Shown: positions 1 through 5,881 of the stretch, piece by piece
Layout: every line of letters starts with the position of its first letter
How positions within the stretch are numbered: the stretch's first letter is position 1
Assembly: GCA_017483405.1 (NCBI GenBank)
Contig: JAFUWP010000363.1
Coordinates: forward strand, 1-8,036
Reading direction: 5' to 3'
Length of the DNA stretch: 8,036 bases
Origin: Oscillospiraceae bacterium
Lineage (GTDB): Bacteria; Bacillota; Clostridia; Oscillospirales; Ruminococcaceae
Position numbers and translations under genes: made by a program
Notes under the pieces: generated by a model
What the model saw: only the letters and a program-made list of their open reading frames with translations
Databases searched by the model: none
What the model was told of the DNA's origin: nothing

Positions 1-745
1 GGCCGAGCTTGTTATGGTCGCGGAGTTTGGCATCTTCACGGCGTTTGAGTTCTTCTTCGAGCTGGGCGGCCTTCGGGAAGGATGTACCATAGATTCTGGA
101 AAGAGATTTATTCTTTTCCGAACCTCTCCAGTATGCGCCTGTACATGACAGGAGCTTGAACGCCTTGACGGGTTCAGTTGTCATGAGGTGAGGGCCTGCA
201 CAGAGGTCAGTGAATTCGCCCTGTTTGTAGAAAGAAATCGGTTCGCCCTTTTCGGCATGTTCCTGACAGAGCTCAACTTTATAGGGTTCGTCCATGTCTT
301 TGAGTTTCTGAAGGGCTTCTTCCGGAGAGAGCTGGAAGGCTTCGAGCGGAAGTTTTTCCTTGACGATTTTTTTCATTTCGGCTTCGATTTTTTCGAGTTC
401 TTCGGGTTTGAACGGATGTTCGGCATCGAAATCGTAATAGAATCCGCCGTCAATGGCAGGGCCTATTGCAAGTTTTGTTTCGGGATACAGTCTCTTGACT
501 GCCTGCGCCAGAATATGGGAAGTCGTATGCCAGAAAGCTTTTTTACCTTCGGGGTCATCGAATGTCAGGACTTCAAATGCACAGTCTTTTGTCAGGACAG
601 TGCGCAGGTCACAGACTTCGCCATCGATGCGGACAACACATGCGGCCTTATACAGACCCATGCCGATGCCTTTGATAACTTCGGCGGCAGTAAGATTTTC
701 TTCTACTTCGCGGACAGAGCCGTCTTTGAGTGTTAATTTCAGCAT
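1..745 (-). CDS. thrS: threonyl-tRNA synthetase, N-terminal part (cut by window edge)
   Basis: Charges tRNA-Thr with threonine in the cytoplasm. The first 248 codons are present; the catalytic and anticodon-binding domains lie beyond base 1. The order matches ThrRS: a TGS-like domain at about residues 1-62 (MLKLTLKDGS start), then the second-additional/editing domain, with the zinc-type motif HTTSH (H73, H77) and the partner motif CAGPH (C182, H186), and the linker RIYGTSFP (218-224) that leads into the class II catalytic core. The start at 745 is supported by AGGAG (757-761), although its 11-base spacing is a little long, and by the family's usual N-terminus. The gene follows the 153-aa membrane-protein gene by 44 bases and no convincing promoter lies between, so it is inferred to be co-transcribed from the T-box leader at 1265-1519. 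Identification is very secure; only the truncation is due to the window. Confidence 0.97.
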   Translation of the reverse strand, partial: MLKLTLKDGSVREVEENLTAAEVIKGIGMGLYKAACVVRIDGEVCDLRTVLTKDCAFEVLTFDDPEGKKAFWHTTSHILAQAVKRLYPETKLAIGPAIDGGFYYDFDAEHPFKPEELEKIEAEMKKIVKEKLPLEAFQLSPEEALQKLKDMDEPYKVELCQEHAEKGEPISFYKQGEFTDLCAGPHLMTTEPVKAFKLLSCTGAYWRGSEKNKSLSRIYGTSFPKAAQLEEELKRREDAKLRDHNKLG

Positions 746-782
746 AATAAATCAATCTCCTTTTTTAATTATTATATCTTAT

Positions 783-798
783 CAGCATGTTAATGCTG
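783..798 (-). repeat. small inverted repeat between the membrane gene and thrS
   Basis: CAGCAT and ATGCTG form a 6-bp hairpin with a 4-base loop; the TAA stop codon of the 153-aa gene sits in the loop. No T-run follows on the minus strand, so it is not an intrinsic terminator. It could be an mRNA processing or stability element, or chance. Confidence 0.35.
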
Positions 799-1251
799 GT
801 TTGATTGTGTCAGAAATTCCTGTTCTTTCTCATGTAAAAAAGGTTCTATTATTTTTTTCACTTTTTGAAGACGAGACATTTTCTGTAGATGCAATAATAA
901 ATCCAAAGCAAAAAATATAAAAAAAGCATACAGAAAAGGTCTGAGAATTGAATAAGGAATCATATCGGCATAATATCCTATACATAAAAATAATACTGTC
1001 ACATTATACATCAGAAAAATCTTGTCTAGTATTTGTATTTCTTTTCTAAATTTAACAGTTACTTTAATTTTAGTGCCTTTGCTGGTTGATTTGACATGAA
1101 ATTGAAAGAAACAGAGCCAGAATTTTGGAATTTTTCCATAGATAGGATAGCCCTCTGATGATAGTTTTCCAGTATTTTCCAATGGTTCAAAGAGAATCTG
1201 CTTTATTTTTTCCGATGTAAAAATGGAATACAGAATAAAATAATTTTTCAT
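790..1251 (-). CDS. small two-span membrane protein, unknown function, between T-box and thrS
   Basis: A 153-aa protein with a soluble N-terminal part (about 1-72) containing the stretch YPIYGKI ... SKGTKIKVTVKF, then two hydrophobic segments (about 75-94 and 101-122) and a charged C-terminal tail. This layout, a beta-rich 'P-x-x-x-G-K-I ... G-T-x-I' block followed by a membrane hairpin, recalls a widespread family of uncharacterised small Firmicute proteins; that resemblance is from memory and is not a functional call. Two in-frame ATGs exist. The one at 1251 is preferred because GGAG (1258-1261) sits 6 bases upstream, while the ATG at 1257 abuts the GGAG directly. The gene is markedly more A+T-rich than thrS, which may suggest a separate origin. 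It is the first gene behind the threonine T-box and ends 44 bases before thrS, so it should be induced with thrS by threonine starvation. It is not a paralogue of the three proteins at 1551-3498. Confidence 0.8.
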   Translation of the reverse strand: MKNYFILYSIFTSEKIKQILFEPLENTGKLSSEGYPIYGKIPKFWLCFFQFHVKSTSKGTKIKVTVKFRKEIQILDKIFLMYNVTVLFLCIGYYADMIPYSILRPFLYAFFIFFALDLLLHLQKMSRLQKVKKIIEPFLHEKEQEFLTQSNQH

Positions 1252-1264
1252 AACCATCTCCTGT

Positions 1265-1309
1265 CAAATAAAAACACCCTGAAACTATAGATTTTCTATA
1301 GTTTCAGGG
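1265..1309 (-). terminator. T-box intrinsic terminator
   Basis: On the minus strand a perfect 15-bp stem (CCCTGAAACTATAGA pairing with its complement across an AAA loop; arms 1295-1309 and 1277-1291) is followed by TGTTTTTATTT. The first four bases of the stem (CCCT) are also the 3' side of the antiterminator helix, so the two structures exclude one another. This is the expression platform of the T-box leader. Confidence 0.95.
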
Positions 1310-1519
1310 CGATAGTTACCGCTGTTCCACCTGAATTTCATGCATAGATATGCATCTCATTGACCGGATAACGGGGGTAAACCGCTGTGTATTAAACAGG
1401 CTCAGGAGTGGTATTCATCATCATCATTGTGAAATGCATTCCGTTTCAGCCCCGTTGCGGAATACTCTCTGTAATTTCATGGCTCTGCGCCGATGATAAT
1501 GACTTCTCCGTCATCGTTT
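1265..1519 (-). promoter_or_regulatory. T-box riboswitch leader, threonine-specific (ACC specifier)
   Basis: The leader senses uncharged tRNA-Thr and switches transcription on. On the minus strand, Stem I is built from GGAG (1509-1506) with CTCC (1408-1405) and ATTATCATC (1500-1492) with GATGATGAT (1425-1417). These flank a specifier loop with AAGTC on one side and GAATACCA on the other, so the specifier is ACC (1412-1410), a threonine codon followed by a purine. The AG bulge CAGAGAG (1471-1465) and the distal GCTGAAA loop (about 1450-1444) are present. A Stem III-like hairpin, ATGCATA-TC-TATGCAT, follows. The T-box AGGTGGAACAGCGG (1332-1319) forms the antiterminator: AGG and GCG pair with CGC and CCT around the bulge TGGAACA. 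TGGA would pair with a UCCA acceptor end, consistent with U73 in tRNA-Thr of Gram-positives. The bulge ends in A rather than the canonical C. The leader precedes the 153-aa gene and then thrS. Confidence 0.93.
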
Positions 1520-1525
1520 GAATCT

Positions 1526-1554
1526 ATCATAGCACAAAAAATCGGATTTGTCAA
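1526..1554 (-). promoter_or_regulatory. sigma-A promoter of the T-box/thrS transcript
   Basis: TTGACA (1554-1549), a 17-bp spacer and TATGAT (1531-1526) give a nearly perfect housekeeping promoter, with an expected start near 1519. The -35 box contains the TGA stop codon (1553-1551) of the preceding co-directional gene, so the two transcription units abut with no spare DNA. Confidence 0.92.
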
Positions 1555-2465
1555 GAGGAAATTTCAGCTTTTTCAAAATAAAATGATAAAATATTCCATT
1601 CATCTTCAATTAGTTCATATCTGTTCTGAAGGTCATAGCTTTCTGATTTATGGTCGAGAATTGTGAAAGCAGGAGGCATGATGCCTTTCAGATTTGATTC
1701 CAAATCGGAAATATTTTCAAACCGGATTTTTAAATCATCGTTATCATAATAAGTATCGTCATTGGTGAGGGTCAGAATCAGATTCTGCTGATATACTTCT
1801 TCGGTAAAATCATAAGTAAATTCATGTTCAATCTTCTTGATGTATTTCTTCGAGCGGAGAGCGTTCAGAATTTCCAGCATATCGGGAGTATCAGCGACAT
1901 TCGTATACATGACAGAAGTATCAGTTTCGGGAGGGGGCAATTCTTTCTTTTCGGATGTCTGCGGTTTTATCGGATGCAGTTTCGACTTGATGAAATTTCC
2001 GATTTCAGTGAGTTCGGCATTGGTAACCTCTTTCGGGAGTCCCTGCGGATAGTCCAGAAAACTATAATCTGCGGAAACATGCTGACGGATTGTATATTCA
2101 TTTTTATCCTTATCTATGATATGCAGATGAATTTTATATCCGACAACGCTCCCGAAACGGCTGTGTTCCGGATAATTCAGCAGTTCGCATTTTTTAATTT
2201 CTTCATAACAGAAATGCAGTCTTCTATTTTTGAACTGAAATTCACATTCTTTATCATCCGCCAGAAAAGTCGCTTTCAGATACTGGAAACAATAATAGAG
2301 TATCGCAGATACAGAACATATCACCCACAAACTTATGCAAAACGGTATTGCTTTATCATCAGCCACAACAAATATGACAGAAGCACATGCAAGTACAAAC
2401 GTAACCAACATCACAAAGAAAAACAGATAGTTAAAATCGCTGATATATTGAAATTCTTTTTTCAT
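1551..2465 (-). CDS. two-span membrane protein with PH-like domain and extra C-terminal domain (paralogue 3 of 3)
   Basis: A 304-aa protein, third of three tandem paralogues. Residues 1-10 match the shared N-terminus (M-x-x-E-F-x-Y-I-S). Two membrane segments lie at about 12-34 and 40-62, then a beta-rich domain at about 65-162 with the shared core L-x-F-x-Y-E-E-I and the shared helix ELTEIGNFIKSKL. That domain resembles bacterial PH-like membrane domains in pattern only. A Pro/Glu-rich linker (about 163-190) leads to an extra domain (about 195-304) absent from the other two copies, acidic and beta-rich (NLILTLTNDDTYYDNDDLKI ... WNILSFYFEKAEI). Its pattern is loosely like small immunity-type proteins, but I do not recognise a family. 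The start at 2465 is chosen over 2474 because it aligns with the paralogues and has GGAG 9 bases upstream, whereas the ATG at 2474 touches the GGAG. It is the last gene of the operon; its stop codon lies in the T-box promoter. Confidence 0.85.
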   Translation of the reverse strand: MKKEFQYISDFNYLFFFVMLVTFVLACASVIFVVADDKAIPFCISLWVICSVSAILYYCFQYLKATFLADDKECEFQFKNRRLHFCYEEIKKCELLNYPEHSRFGSVVGYKIHLHIIDKDKNEYTIRQHVSADYSFLDYPQGLPKEVTNAELTEIGNFIKSKLHPIKPQTSEKKELPPPETDTSVMYTNVADTPDMLEILNALRSKKYIKKIEHEFTYDFTEEVYQQNLILTLTNDDTYYDNDDLKIRFENISDLESNLKGIMPPAFTILDHKSESYDLQNRYELIEDEWNILSFYFEKAEISS

Positions 2466-2470
2466 GATAT

Positions 2471-2485
2471 TCATCTCCTCAGAGC
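2471..2485 (-). repeat. junction repeat, copy 1 (stop-RBS sequence)
   Basis: GCTCTGAGGAGATGA, identical over 15 bases to 2984-2998. It carries the TGA stop of the upstream paralogue and the GGAG ribosome binding site of the downstream one. The shared junction points to tandem gene duplication. Confidence 0.75.
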
Positions 2486-2979
2486 GTCCGGTTTAATCTG
2501 GATTTCAGAAAATCTTTGATTTGATTCAGTTCTGCCTGTTTGATATGATAGGAAATATGTTCGGGATATTTCTGAAATGCATAGTCAATATCCACTTTCT
2601 GCCGGATGTAATATTTCTGATAATTTTTATCCGTGATGCTTAACTTCAATTCATAGTAACTTAATTTATCGTCTTTGTCCCAATAAGGAGAAACGGCCGT
2701 TTCCACTCCGGAGATTTCCTCATACCGGAAGTGCAGAGTCTTTCCGGAAAGCGTAAAGGTGCATTCTTCGTCATTAGCTTCAAACGAGCCTTGCAGATAG
2801 TAAAGATGTGAATTCAGCAGGCGTATTGGTATTCCAACGATAAGTGCAAGCGGAAACATCCATAAATCTAAACGATAAAAAACAACACAGAGAACTGGCA
2901 CAATGCCAAAAGCCGAAATGAAAAACCATGCCGTACTAATCCAGCTTTTTTCACTGATATAGCGGAATTCTATTTCCAT
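2479..2979 (-). CDS. two-span membrane protein with PH-like domain (paralogue 2 of 3)
   Basis: A 166-aa protein. It has the N-terminal signature MEIEFRYIS, two hydrophobic segments (about 15-36 and 38-56) separated by a short turn, then a beta-rich domain (about 62-165). Within this, GSFEANDEECTFTLSGKTLH and FRYEEISGV are nearly the same as in the neighbour at 2992-3498, and the C-terminal helix AELNQIKDFLKSRL is also shared. The pattern of a membrane hairpin followed by a PH-like beta domain suggests a membrane-anchored cytoplasmic or surface domain, but no catalytic residues are evident and I do not assign a function. The start at 2979 has GGAG 8 bases upstream and aligns with both paralogues. 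Its stop TGA lies 13 bases before the next gene's preferred start and inside the next gene's ribosome binding region, so translational coupling is likely. Confidence 0.85.
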   Translation of the reverse strand: MEIEFRYISEKSWISTAWFFISAFGIVPVLCVVFYRLDLWMFPLALIVGIPIRLLNSHLYYLQGSFEANDEECTFTLSGKTLHFRYEEISGVETAVSPYWDKDDKLSYYELKLSITDKNYQKYYIRQKVDIDYAFQKYPEHISYHIKQAELNQIKDFLKSRLNRTL

Positions 2980-2983
2980 GTCC

Positions 2984-2998
2984 TCATCTCCTCAGAGC
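2984..2998 (-). repeat. junction repeat, copy 2 (stop-RBS sequence)
   Basis: Same 15 bases, GCTCTGAGGAGATGA, as 2471-2485, placed at the boundary between paralogues 1 and 2. It again joins the TGA stop of one gene to the GGAG of the next. Confidence 0.75.
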
Positions 2999-3498
2999 AG
3001 ACCTGTTTTCTGTTTCAGGAAATTTCCGATTTCGGTTAATTCTGTCTGTTTCAGTTTTTTGGAAATCTGTTCGGGATGTTGCTTTAATTCATCGTCTAAG
3101 CTCATTTCCTGCTGAATGACATATTTATGATGATTCGTTAGGATTATCAGCTTTATTTTATAGCCGATTAAACTTCCGCCTCTGCCGGTTTCCGGCAAAG
3201 TGTCGAGCATGATTCCGGTAATTTCTTCATAGCGGAAATGCAGTTCTCTTTTGGAAAGCGTAAAGGCACATGTTTCTTCATCGGCTTCAAAGCTTCCTTT
3301 CAGAGTGCTGAGATGTTTTTCCAGAACGCAGAATATGATAATAAAAATGAGAGTAACAGGAAATATCAATAAATTGAAAGTATATCGGGAAATTTCAGAT
3401 GTTGCACCCAAAACAGGAAAAATCACAAAAAGAAACAGAAGCAGAAAAACAGTATTAAGATAACGGTGCGGACTGATATAGCAGAATTCTGTTTCCAT
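2992..3498 (-). CDS. two-span membrane protein with PH-like domain (paralogue 1 of 3)
   Basis: A 168-aa protein, the first of the tandem set after the glycosyltransferase. N-terminus METEFCYIS, hydrophobic segments at about 14-32 and 41-59, then a beta-rich domain at about 66-165 with GSFEADEETCAFTLSKRELH, FRYEEITGI and the C-terminal helix ELTEIGNFLKQK. The helix start ELTEIGNF is identical to paralogue 3, while the GSFEA..E block is closest to paralogue 2, so the three copies have diverged in a mosaic or gradual way. The start at 3498 is preferred over 3507: AGG lies 9 bases upstream of 3498 but directly abuts the ATG at 3507, and only 3498 gives the shared N-terminus. The gene begins 19 bases after the glycosyltransferase stop, so one operon is likely. 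Function is unknown. Confidence 0.85.
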   Translation of the reverse strand: METEFCYISPHRYLNTVFLLLFLFVIFPVLGATSEISRYTFNLLIFPVTLIFIIIFCVLEKHLSTLKGSFEADEETCAFTLSKRELHFRYEEITGIMLDTLPETGRGGSLIGYKIKLIILTNHHKYVIQQEMSLDDELKQHPEQISKKLKQTELTEIGNFLKQKTGLL

Positions 3499-3517
3499 AA
3501 GAATCATCCTTTCAGGT

Positions 3518-5242
3518 TCAGGCTTTTGTATAGCAGAGCATCAGATAGATAACGCTTGTGCAGACTGCAAACAGCAGAGATGCTCCGCCGGAAATTTTAA
3601 CCGCGAGTTCGCCTTTCTGAGCATCTTTTTCATGAACTTGTTTCAGAATCAGACCCATACCGAGCGCACCGAGAATGACAGTCGGCATGATATATCTGAA
3701 ATTCATCGTGCAGGTGAATTTGTAATCGGCAGACATCTTGTAGATGCTCACCATCATGACGGCATAGAAACTGAACAGAAACGCTTTCTCGATAGGCTTC
3801 ATGAGATGATTTTTACGGAAACATACCAGAATCAGGCAAATCAGAGCACTGAAAGCAATCAGGACATTCAGCCAGAACAATACGAAAGAAATCTTGTTGA
3901 CAAAGGGGAAATCCTTGAATGTATTTTCGTTGATATATTCGCCGAACAGAGCATTTTTCATCAGGGCGATTATCGGGTTATGCTCGTTATAGCTTCCGGC
4001 CTTATCGGCGGAATACCACTGTTCATAGACGGAGCTGAACTGATAACCGGAAAAATCCGTGATTCTGTCGATAAATTTCTCATCTCCCAGATACTGCGCA
4101 AGACTGGTGCTCATTTCCTGAACGTAATTGAACGGCACTTTCCATTTCAGATAGCTCCGCACCTGATACCATAATCCGAGCGGTGCGCACAAACAGCCGA
4201 ACAGCACGAACTGTTTGAATAAGTCCTTGCCTTTGGTTTTGAAATCACGAATCAGAACAATCAGGAATACCAATGCCACCGGCGGAGCAATCAGCGCGGA
4301 GGAAAGTTTCGTCATCATGCCGAATCCGATACAGAGCGCGATATTCAGGATATTTTTCAGATTAGGGGTATCAATCCATTTCAGCGTGCAGAGGACTGCG
4401 CCCAGGATGAACACGACAGACAGAATATCATTATTGATACATCCGCCGAATAAGATAAATGTCGGATGAAAGCTAATCAGAATCAAAGGGATATATAAAG
4501 CTTTTCCGTCAAGCTTGAAATGGCGCAGAATCTTATATCCGGTAATCATGATACACATCGAATAGAAAAGGGTTAACGTCTGGATGCTTTCACGGGCTGG
4601 GTTTCTGCCGGTATTCAGGAAGGTTTCACTGATATAGACCCATAACGCGCTCAGTGCGTGATGCAGGGGAGGATGATAGAACTGTCTCCGCTCACGGACA
4701 TCGAAATCCGCAAGATGATGATTCACAGCAAGATATTCGATATAAGCGGCGTGTCCGGATTCGCCCTCGAATTTGCCCATATCATGCTGACGGGTATAAA
4801 CCGAAGTCCCCAGAATATAATATAATTTCAGAAAGAATCCGATACCGAGAATCAGCATCGAATTGAGCTGTCTCCGGAATTTCTGTTTATCTGCCATGCA
4901 GTAGAATCCGCAGACAAGAGCGCATCCGCCGGCGAAATGCCAGATAGCCGGATTCTTCGATTTGGAATACAGAATCAGCAGGATGAAATCTGCAATCACG
5001 GCCAGAATCCCATAGAGACAGGCTTTTTTCTTATCGAGTTTTCCAGAGCGGTGAAGATGCAGAATCACACAGGTGATTCCGCCCAGCACGAGAAGTTCTG
5101 CCAGCCATAGCATATTGTTCGGAATGTTGTCGATAGAACCCAGAAAAAACGGATTCTGAAACAGACACAGGAAAAGCATCCATAAATAAGGATGCGCGCC
5201 GAATGATTTGACTGCCTTATCAGTCAGGGTTTGAGAATTCAC
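3518..5242 (-). CDS. GT-C fold membrane glycosyltransferase, ArnT/PMT (GT39)-like
   Basis: A 574-aa integral membrane protein with roughly ten or more hydrophobic segments. Features typical of GT-C enzymes that use a lipid-phosphate sugar donor are visible. A first large outer loop after the hydrophobic segment at about 128-146 holds YTRQHDMGKFEGESGHAAYI (149-168), with acidic residues at the usual catalytic place, followed by FYHPPLHHAL (188-197). INNDILSV lies at 269-276 and RYIMP at 516-520. By family knowledge it should transfer a sugar on the outer face of the membrane to a lipid, polymer or protein; donor and acceptor cannot be read from sequence. The start is a GTG at 5242 with AAAGG 9 bases upstream; no better in-frame ATG is near. 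It has its own consensus promoter (5283-5311) and is followed at 19 bases by the three paralogous membrane-protein genes, which suggests a shared envelope role. Confidence 0.85.
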   Translation of the reverse strand: MNSQTLTDKAVKSFGAHPYLWMLFLCLFQNPFFLGSIDNIPNNMLWLAELLVLGGITCVILHLHRSGKLDKKKACLYGILAVIADFILLILYSKSKNPAIWHFAGGCALVCGFYCMADKQKFRRQLNSMLILGIGFFLKLYYILGTSVYTRQHDMGKFEGESGHAAYIEYLAVNHHLADFDVRERRQFYHPPLHHALSALWVYISETFLNTGRNPARESIQTLTLFYSMCIMITGYKILRHFKLDGKALYIPLILISFHPTFILFGGCINNDILSVVFILGAVLCTLKWIDTPNLKNILNIALCIGFGMMTKLSSALIAPPVALVFLIVLIRDFKTKGKDLFKQFVLFGCLCAPLGLWYQVRSYLKWKVPFNYVQEMSTSLAQYLGDEKFIDRITDFSGYQFSSVYEQWYSADKAGSYNEHNPIIALMKNALFGEYINENTFKDFPFVNKISFVLFWLNVLIAFSALICLILVCFRKNHLMKPIEKAFLFSFYAVMMVSIYKMSADYKFTCTMNFRYIMPTVILGALGMGLILKQVHEKDAQKGELAVKISGGASLLFAVCTSVIYLMLCYTKA

Positions 5243-5282
5243 AAGTATCAGCCTTTCTTTAATTTAGTATAATAATGCTTAT

Positions 5283-5311
5283 ATTATATAACAGTAACAT
5301 GGCTTTGTCAA
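5283..5311 (-). promoter_or_regulatory. consensus sigma-A promoter of the glycosyltransferase operon
   Basis: TTGACA (5311-5306), exactly 17 bp, then TATAAT (5288-5283): a perfect consensus match. The transcript would start near 5276 and leave a leader of about 35 bases before the GTG start. It lies immediately downstream of the 121-aa gene's stop codon. Confidence 0.93.
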
Positions 5312-5322
5312 GAAAGATGCCA

Positions 5323-5688
5323 TTATTTTTCGGGAAGTTTCTGGAATTCCGTGGAAAGCATTCCCATCGCGGCGAATGTGGCAACTTCATCATCGGAAAT
5401 ATCTTTTCCGTGCTTTTCAAGAGGAAGTTTTCTGCCGATAATCACATGACATTCGATATTGTCAAGACCGCTTTCCATACGGATGAAGACAGTTTCTCCG
5501 CTGGGGAGTGAACCTTCCATACTGGCATGAAGGCGCATCAAGCCTTCGTTGACTTTCTCCCCATTGATGTATAATGTCACTTTGGATGCCTTTGCATTAG
5601 AGCGTTTCATAGTAATCATGATTTCATGAGAGCGATAGTTATATTTCCAGATTTCATTTTTCTTCTGGAATGGATTGGAAAAATTCAT
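5323..5688 (-). CDS. small soluble protein of unknown function
   Basis: A 121-aa protein that I do not recognise. It has no hydrophobic segment or signal peptide and is rich in short alternating stretches that suggest beta strands (YNYRSHEIMITMKR, KVTLYINGEKV, ETVFIRMESG, IECHVIIGRKL), followed by a helical, acidic C-terminus (DISDDEVATFAAMGMLSTEF). The reading frame is open further upstream to 5781, but the start at 5688 is chosen because the strong site GAGGAGGA (5704-5697) precedes it by 8 bases and the promoter at 5729-5757 would place any earlier start upstream of the transcript. It is transcribed divergently from the two-component system across 193 bp, so regulation by that system is possible but unproven. 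No terminator follows before the glycosyltransferase promoter. Confidence 0.8.
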   Translation of the reverse strand: MNFSNPFQKKNEIWKYNYRSHEIMITMKRSNAKASKVTLYINGEKVNEGLMRLHASMEGSLPSGETVFIRMESGLDNIECHVIIGRKLPLEKHGKDISDDEVATFAAMGMLSTEFQKLPEK

Positions 5689-5728
5689 GTTAATATTCCT
5701 CCTCAGGCAGATTTCTGAAATTATCTCT

Positions 5729-5757
5729 ATTATAGCATAGTTCCGGAGGCTTGTCAA
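5729..5757 (-). promoter_or_regulatory. consensus sigma-A promoter of the 121-aa gene
   Basis: TTGACA (5757-5752), a 17-bp spacer and TATAAT (5734-5729) on the minus strand, giving a start near 5722 and a leader of about 34 bases that carries GAGGAGGA. Confidence 0.93.
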
Positions 5758-5778
5758 ATAATAATGCTGATTTTTAAT

Positions 5779-5815
5779 CAAGTCTTAAAATTATTTTTCT
5801 CACAAAAAAGACTTG
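5779..5815. promoter_or_regulatory. inverted repeat in the divergent promoter region, possible operator
   Basis: CAAGTCTT (5779-5786) and AAGACTTG (5808-5815) are perfect 8-bp inverted arms, 29 bp centre to centre, about three helical turns. The right arm overlaps the first bases of the regulator's -35 box (5813-5818). It lies upstream of both transcription starts, so it acts, if at all, as DNA and not as an RNA hairpin. The binding protein is unknown. Confidence 0.45.
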
Positions 5816-5841
5816 CCTGTTTTCTGAAAATGTGCTATAAT
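5813..5841 (+). promoter_or_regulatory. promoter of the two-component system
   Basis: TTGCCT (5813-5818), 17 bp and TATAAT (5836-5841). The -10 is perfect and the -35 matches four of six bases, weaker than the other promoters here, which would suit control by an activator or autoregulation. AAAGGGG (5865-5871) precedes the ATG at 5882 by 10 bases. Confidence 0.85.
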
Positions 5842-5881
5842 AAATTAAAATATAAAAACACATGAAAGGGGCTGTTCAGAA

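Noticed and set aside
771..799. TATAAT-like box upstream of thrS
   Set aside because: The hexamer 17 bp upstream is CCAGCA, a poor -35, and there is no extended -10; co-transcription from the T-box promoter is more likely.
188..920. Plus-strand open frames of 182 and 155 codons
   Set aside because: They run antisense to thrS and the 153-aa gene; thrS carries all its family motifs on the minus strand, so these are mirror frames.
1416..1427. CAT triplet run
   Set aside because: It looks like a microsatellite but is one strand of the T-box Stem I helix.
1824..2519. Plus-strand open frame of 231 codons
   Set aside because: Antisense to the third paralogue, whose minus-strand frame is supported by homology to two neighbours and by a ribosome site.
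3632..4866. Several plus-strand frames
   Set aside because: Antisense to the glycosyltransferase; no ribosome sites or recognisable protein pattern.
5299..5323. ATGGC/GCCAT inverted repeat around the glycosyltransferase -35 box
   Set aside because: Arms are only 5 bp with a 15-bp gap; expected by chance.
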